DNA of 64,000 nt from assembly GCF_009805705.1 (NCBI RefSeq), contig NZ_VSMB01000003.1, positions 62,001 to 126,000 of the forward strand, written 5' to 3'. The stretch comes from Ruania rhizosphaerae (GTDB lineage: Bacteria; Actinomycetota; Actinomycetes; Actinomycetales; Beutenbergiaceae). Shown in pieces: positions 60,820-64,000 of this stretch. The stretch's first letter is position 1. Each line of letters begins with the position of its first letter. A model generated the notes under the pieces. The model searched no databases. It was not told the DNA's origin and saw only the letters and a list, made by a program, of their open reading frames with translations. The translations under genes were made by a program, and so were the position numbers.

Positions 60820-61374
60820 GTGAGCCAGCAGTCACCGGACGGATACGGGCACCAGGCCAACGGGTACGGTCAGGCGGGCCAGGGTGGCTATGCCCCCGGG
60901 CAACCTGCCTACGGCTACTCAGCAGAAGGGGCTCAGCCCAGCTACGGGTACCCAGCTGATGGTGCCCAGGCGGCCTACGGGCAGCCACAGCCAGTGGCGC
61001 CAGGAACACCCGGTGCGCACGGTGAGCCCGGGACGGCGATGCCGTACCCAGCACGCGCCTCGGGCCCGGGCCTGTTCGACACCACGTTCTCCACCTCCAC
61101 GATCAGGTCCACGGCCAAGACGGCGTTCATCGCCGTGATCCTGCTCGCCGGCGGGCTCGCATTCACCGGCGTGTTCTCGGCGATCGCCGACTTCTCCCAG
61201 TTGCGCTACGGCGGTTTCGGGCTTGTGCTTTACGGACTCAGCGACCTGGTGCTGTATGGGGCGCTGGCCTTCGCCGTCCTGGTGTTGGGCCGGTTGCTGA
61301 TCGATCACGTGGTGCAGTCGGCCACGGAGCGGGAGGCTGTGGCCGCCGCACGAGAGAAGGACACTGACGACTGA
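60820..61374 (+). CDS. DUF4282-like membrane protein with Gly/Tyr/Gln-rich head
   Basis: This 184-aa protein has a low-complexity head (about 1-80) of Gly, Tyr, Gln, Pro and Ala with repeats such as GYGQAGQGGYAPGQPAYGYS, then GLFDTTFSTSTIRSTAKTAF and two membrane helices (about 100-122 and 133-160) and a charged tail. The helical part resembles DUF4282. AGGGAGG supports the GTG start. Probably a cell-envelope protein of unknown role. Confidence 0.7.
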   Translation: MSQQSPDGYGHQANGYGQAGQGGYAPGQPAYGYSAEGAQPSYGYPADGAQAAYGQPQPVAPGTPGAHGEPGTAMPYPARASGPGLFDTTFSTSTIRSTAKTAFIAVILLAGGLAFTGVFSAIADFSQLRYGGFGLVLYGLSDLVLYGALAFAVLVLGRLLIDHVVQSATEREAVAAAREKDTDD

Positions 61375-61395
61375 TCGGCACTCACGTGCGAGGGA

Positions 61396-62235
61396 TCAGT
61401 GACGGCCCAGGATCGCTGAGCTGAGCGCTTCCACCGGTTCGCGTGCGGCGCGTGGGTTGTCCACCAGTGTCATGTCGATGTCCCCGAGTTCGGGCAGCCC
61501 GGACGACGCGGGCATGATCACCAGGTCCGCAGGGACGAGACTCTGCGCCATCACGGTCACACCCAGCCCCGCCCGCACTGCCGCGAGCACGCCGTGGATC
61601 TCGCGGGTGGTGCACGTGACCCGCCAGGTGCGACCGGCCCGCTCGAGCACGCCGGTCGCCGTGTTCCGGGACGGGCTCGGGTTGGGATAGGTGATCAGGG
61701 GCACGATGTCCCCGGCGTCGAGGGCGGTACTCTCGAGCCCCACCCAGGCGAGCCGGTCCCGGCGGACGAGCCGCCCCGTGGTCTCGTCGGGGAGCTGCTT
61801 GATGAACACTAGGTCCAGGTGCCCGGCCAGCAACCGCCGGTGGAGGACCAGTGACTGTGCCACGGTCAGCTCCATCGTGATCTTCGGGTGCAGCTGGCGG
61901 AACTCGCGCAGGATGCGGGGCAGTTGGGTCAGGGCGAGGTCGTCGGCGGCACCGAACCGCAGTCGCCCGGTCATCGCCGACCCTGTGAAGTACGCCGTCG
62001 CCTGATCGTGCGCAGCCAGGATGGTTCTGGCGAAGCCGGCCATCGCGTGCCCGTTGTCGGTCAATGAGACCTCGTGGGTGTCCCGCAGGACGAGTCGCCG
62101 GTTCGCCGCCTTCTCCAGGCGCGCGACATGCTGACTGACCGTGGGTTGGCTGATCCCGAGCCGCTGTGCAGTGCGGGTGAAGCTGAGCGTCTCGCTCAGG
62201 GTGAGGAAGGTGCGGAGCTGGGCGGGTTCGAACAC
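61396..62235 (-). CDS. LysR-family transcriptional regulator
   Basis: This 279-aa protein has its helix-turn-helix at residues 1-60 (AQLRTFLTLSETLSFTRTAQ, RLGISQPTVSQHVARLEKA) and a co-inducer-binding domain from about 90. Divergent from an MFS transporter; the 181-bp spacer has a T-N11-A type dyad. It probably controls the transporter. Confidence 0.9.
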   Translation of the reverse strand: MFEPAQLRTFLTLSETLSFTRTAQRLGISQPTVSQHVARLEKAANRRLVLRDTHEVSLTDNGHAMAGFARTILAAHDQATAYFTGSAMTGRLRFGAADDLALTQLPRILREFRQLHPKITMELTVAQSLVLHRRLLAGHLDLVFIKQLPDETTGRLVRRDRLAWVGLESTALDAGDIVPLITYPNPSPSRNTATGVLERAGRTWRVTCTTREIHGVLAAVRAGLGVTVMAQSLVPADLVIMPASSGLPELGDIDMTLVDNPRAAREPVEALSSAILGRH

Positions 62236-62282
62236 GGGGACCTTCTCGATTGGTCAATGATTCGACCACGATAGGACCGGCT

Positions 62283-62297
62283 ATTGATGAGCGCAAT
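62283..62297. promoter_or_regulatory. LysR-type T-N11-A box between LysR and MFS genes
   Basis: ATTG-N7-CAAT forms a LysR-box dyad in the divergent spacer. A second partial dyad GGTC-N8-GACC lies at 62252-62267. Confidence 0.5.
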
Positions 62298-62416
62298 GGC
62301 TCTTATAGGCTGTATGCGTTGGATTAATGACGGCGACTCTCCGTACCGTAGAACTGGTCGCCCTGATCTGGGCGAGACCTGATCTGCTCACCCCCTTCGT
62401 TCTCGAGGAACTTTCC

Positions 62417-63898
62417 GTGCGCTCGGCTCACTCAGCCCCGACAGCCACCCCACCCGCCGACTCCGCCAGCCCCACCGACGCCGCCAGCCCCACCGACGCC
62501 GCCAACGTGCTCGACCCGCCGACGGCCCGTACCCGCCAGAGCGAGCCGGCCCAGCCTCATCAGCGACCCGAGACGCCTCGGGTACGGCCCAGTCGCAAGC
62601 CGTCGTCCGTGCTCGCCGCCCTGCGGGTGCGCAACTACCGTTTCTACGTCGGTTCCATGGCCCTGACGAGCACCTGCGGTTGGGCGGCGCGTGTGGTGCA
62701 GGACTGGTTGGTGCTCGAGCTCAGCGGTTCCGCCGCCCTGGTCGGCCTCACCGTGGCCCTCCAGTTCGCCCCGATGCTGCTCTTCGGTCTTTTCGGCGGG
62801 GTGCTGGCCGACCGGTACGACCGGCGCCGGATCCTCACGATCACCCAGTCCCTGTTCGGGTTGTTCACCCTGGTGCTCGGTGTGCTCACAGTGATCGGCG
62901 TGGTCCAGGTGTGGCACGTGCTGCTGGCCGCGTTCGCCGGCGGCATGACGATCGTCGTGGACAATCCCGCGCGTCAAGCATTCCTGCATGAGATCGCCGG
63001 TCCGGAGCACCTGCGCCGCGCGATCAGCCTCAACACCTCTGTGTTCCAGCTGGGTGCGCTCATCGGACCGGCCTTCGCCGCCGGCCTGATCGCCTTGGTC
63101 GGCAATGGCTGGGCGTTCATCGCCAACTCGATCGCCTGCGGCGTGGCAGCCTGGTTCATCTTCTCGATGCGCCGTTCGCAGATGTACCCGGCGCCCCGGG
63201 TGGCCCGTGCGAAGGGGCAGCTGCGTGCGGGGCTGCACCACGTGCGGCACCGGCCCGAGATCCTGTGGACCTGCGTTCTTGTCGGGTTCGTGGCGCTCAC
63301 CGGGGTCAATATGGCCACGGTGCTCGCCGCCTACGCCGACGAGGTCGTCCAGATCGGCGCGAGTGGCTACGGGCTTCTCACCTCCACACTCGCCCTCGGC
63401 GCGATCACCGGTGCGATGCTCGCCGGGCGTGCCCGGCGGCTGCGCCTACGTACCTTGGTGCTCGGTGCGGTGGTTCTCGGCTCGTTGCAGTTGGTGGCAG
63501 CCGCGGTCGGAAGTGTGTGGCTGTTCCTCGTAGTGCTGTACTTGATGGGCATGACCTGCCTGCTGTACCTCACCCGCAGCAACACGATGGTGCAGACCAA
63601 TGCTGACCCGGCGATGCGTGGCCGGGTGCTCTCCCTGTACGTCCTCATCAACATGGGAGCGCAAGCTGCCTCCGGTCTCATCATCGGCGCGGTCATCGAG
63701 CTTGGCGGCGCCCACTGGGGACTGGCCGCCTGTGCGACCGGTCCGCTTCTCGGTGCCGTGGTGGTGGGAACCATCCTCGCGCGCCGCGGCCACCTGCGGC
63801 CCGTGCTGCGTCGTGCGGATCTGCACGCCGGGCGCTGGCACGCGCCGGGAGTGCGGTTGGACTTCGAGCCGCGCTCCGGTCTGGCACACGTCGCCTGA
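62417..63898 (+). CDS. MFS transporter (drug/siderophore exporter type)
   Basis: This 493-aa major facilitator of the DHA3/EntS-like group has a 60-residue Pro/Ser/Ala/Thr tail before the first helix, about 12 helices, and the loop motif GGVLADRYDRRRIL after helix 2. GTG 62417 is supported by GAGGAA seven bases upstream; the frame extends 30 codons further but lacks a ribosome-binding site. The DNA of the head holds a tandem 18-bp repeat (62465-62500). The substrate is unknown. Confidence 0.85.
   Translation: MRSAHSAPTATPPADSASPTDAASPTDAANVLDPPTARTRQSEPAQPHQRPETPRVRPSRKPSSVLAALRVRNYRFYVGSMALTSTCGWAARVVQDWLVLELSGSAALVGLTVALQFAPMLLFGLFGGVLADRYDRRRILTITQSLFGLFTLVLGVLTVIGVVQVWHVLLAAFAGGMTIVVDNPARQAFLHEIAGPEHLRRAISLNTSVFQLGALIGPAFAAGLIALVGNGWAFIANSIACGVAAWFIFSMRRSQMYPAPRVARAKGQLRAGLHHVRHRPEILWTCVLVGFVALTGVNMATVLAAYADEVVQIGASGYGLLTSTLALGAITGAMLAGRARRLRLRTLVLGAVVLGSLQLVAAAVGSVWLFLVVLYLMGMTCLLYLTRSNTMVQTNADPAMRGRVLSLYVLINMGAQAASGLIIGAVIELGGAHWGLAACATGPLLGAVVVGTILARRGHLRPVLRRADLHAGRWHAPGVRLDFEPRSGLAHVA
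62465..62500 (+). repeat. Tandem 18-bp repeat in MFS gene head
   Basis: Two identical 18-base units starting GCCAGCCCCACCGACGCC, translating to Ala-Ser-Pro-Thr-Asp-Ala twice. It is in the unstructured head, so copy number may vary without harm. Confidence 0.6.
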
Positions 63899-63918
63899 TC
63901 CACTCCCTTCCCGCCGAG

Positions 63919-63965
63919 CGCTGAGTTGTTCGGCATCGCCGGCTCAGACGCCGAGGAGCTCAGCG
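63919..63965. repeat. Palindromic element A2 after the MFS gene
   Basis: Arms 63919-63934 and 63950-63965 match at 13 of 16 positions, with two of the three differences being wobble pairs in RNA. Arm sequence and the 15-base loop ending CAGAC match element A1 at 36825-36872. Confidence 0.7.
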
Positions 63966-64000
63966 TTCGCCGTCGAGGGCACGCAGATCGGCGACGGTGA

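Noticed and set aside
1-64000. CRISPR arrays, tRNA/rRNA genes, transposases, attachment sites
   Set aside because: No regularly spaced direct repeats, no cloverleaf or rRNA signature, and no transposase or integrase frames were recognised in the window.

Overview
The window comes from a high-GC Gram-positive actinobacterium. The evidence is GC-rich third codon positions, frequent GTG starts, mycothiol enzymes (S-(hydroxymethyl)mycothiol dehydrogenase and mycothione reductase), a deazaflavin-type nitroreductase, a GTP-dependent PEP carboxykinase, a DUF222/HNH '13E12-like' endonuclease and an LAxTG-type cell-wall anchor. The style (many ATPase-less sugar importers with LacI regulators) fits a Micrococcales soil or host-associated heterotroph. 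The genus is inference only. No rRNA, tRNA, CRISPR array, insertion sequence or replication origin was seen.

Layout. (1) 1-6825: a partial DeoR regulator diverges from an operon of sugar-binding lipoprotein, two permeases, class II aldolase, ADP-dependent-type sugar kinase and mannose-6-phosphate isomerase. (2) 6872-13196, minus strand: a LacI regulator, binding lipoprotein, two permeases, a short-chain dehydrogenase and an N-acetylneuraminate-lyase-like aldolase. (3) 13351-16908: a DUF6318-like lipoprotein, LrgA/LrgB, an MBL hydrolase and mycothiol-dependent formaldehyde dehydrogenase. (4) 17104-22782, minus: a GH32 fructosidase-like enzyme, binding protein, two permeases and LacI. (5) 23274-24881: a DUF222-HNH endonuclease with an SOS-type promoter. 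(6) 25026-31539: a GH2 glycosidase with binding protein and two permeases, and a divergent LacI. (7) 31620-36830: a quinone-oxidoreductase-like gene, then a complete iron-siderophore importer behind a DtxR/IdeR-type box. (8) 36916-42500: M23-like peptidase, nitroreductase, GH15 trehalase-like enzyme, glucose-6-phosphate dehydrogenase and exonuclease III. (9) 42653-47119: a huge secreted, wall-anchored metallophosphoesterase. (10) 47458-64000: mixed housekeeping and stress genes, including DUF1540, DUF488, pirin, mycothione reductase, YbjQ, a Gfo/Idh dehydrogenase, an FtsX remnant, DUF899/TetR, Rieske, DUF559, a RamB-like regulator divergent from pckG, a DUF4282-like protein, and LysR/MFS.

How it works together. 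Four separate CUT1-type sugar importers lack their own ATPase and presumably share a MsiK-like ATPase encoded elsewhere. Each is paired with its own catabolic enzymes and its own repressor. Imported sugars would feed central carbon metabolism, of which zwf and pckG are present here.

The most striking structure outside genes is RNA or DNA hairpins. All five ABC-importer operons carry a strong inverted repeat exactly between the binding-protein gene and the first permease (or in the permease's first codons). In addition, several families of long, near-perfect palindromes (up to 33-bp arms) recur at gene ends. Some enclose the stop codon, and one has three arms that can form two mutually exclusive hairpins.
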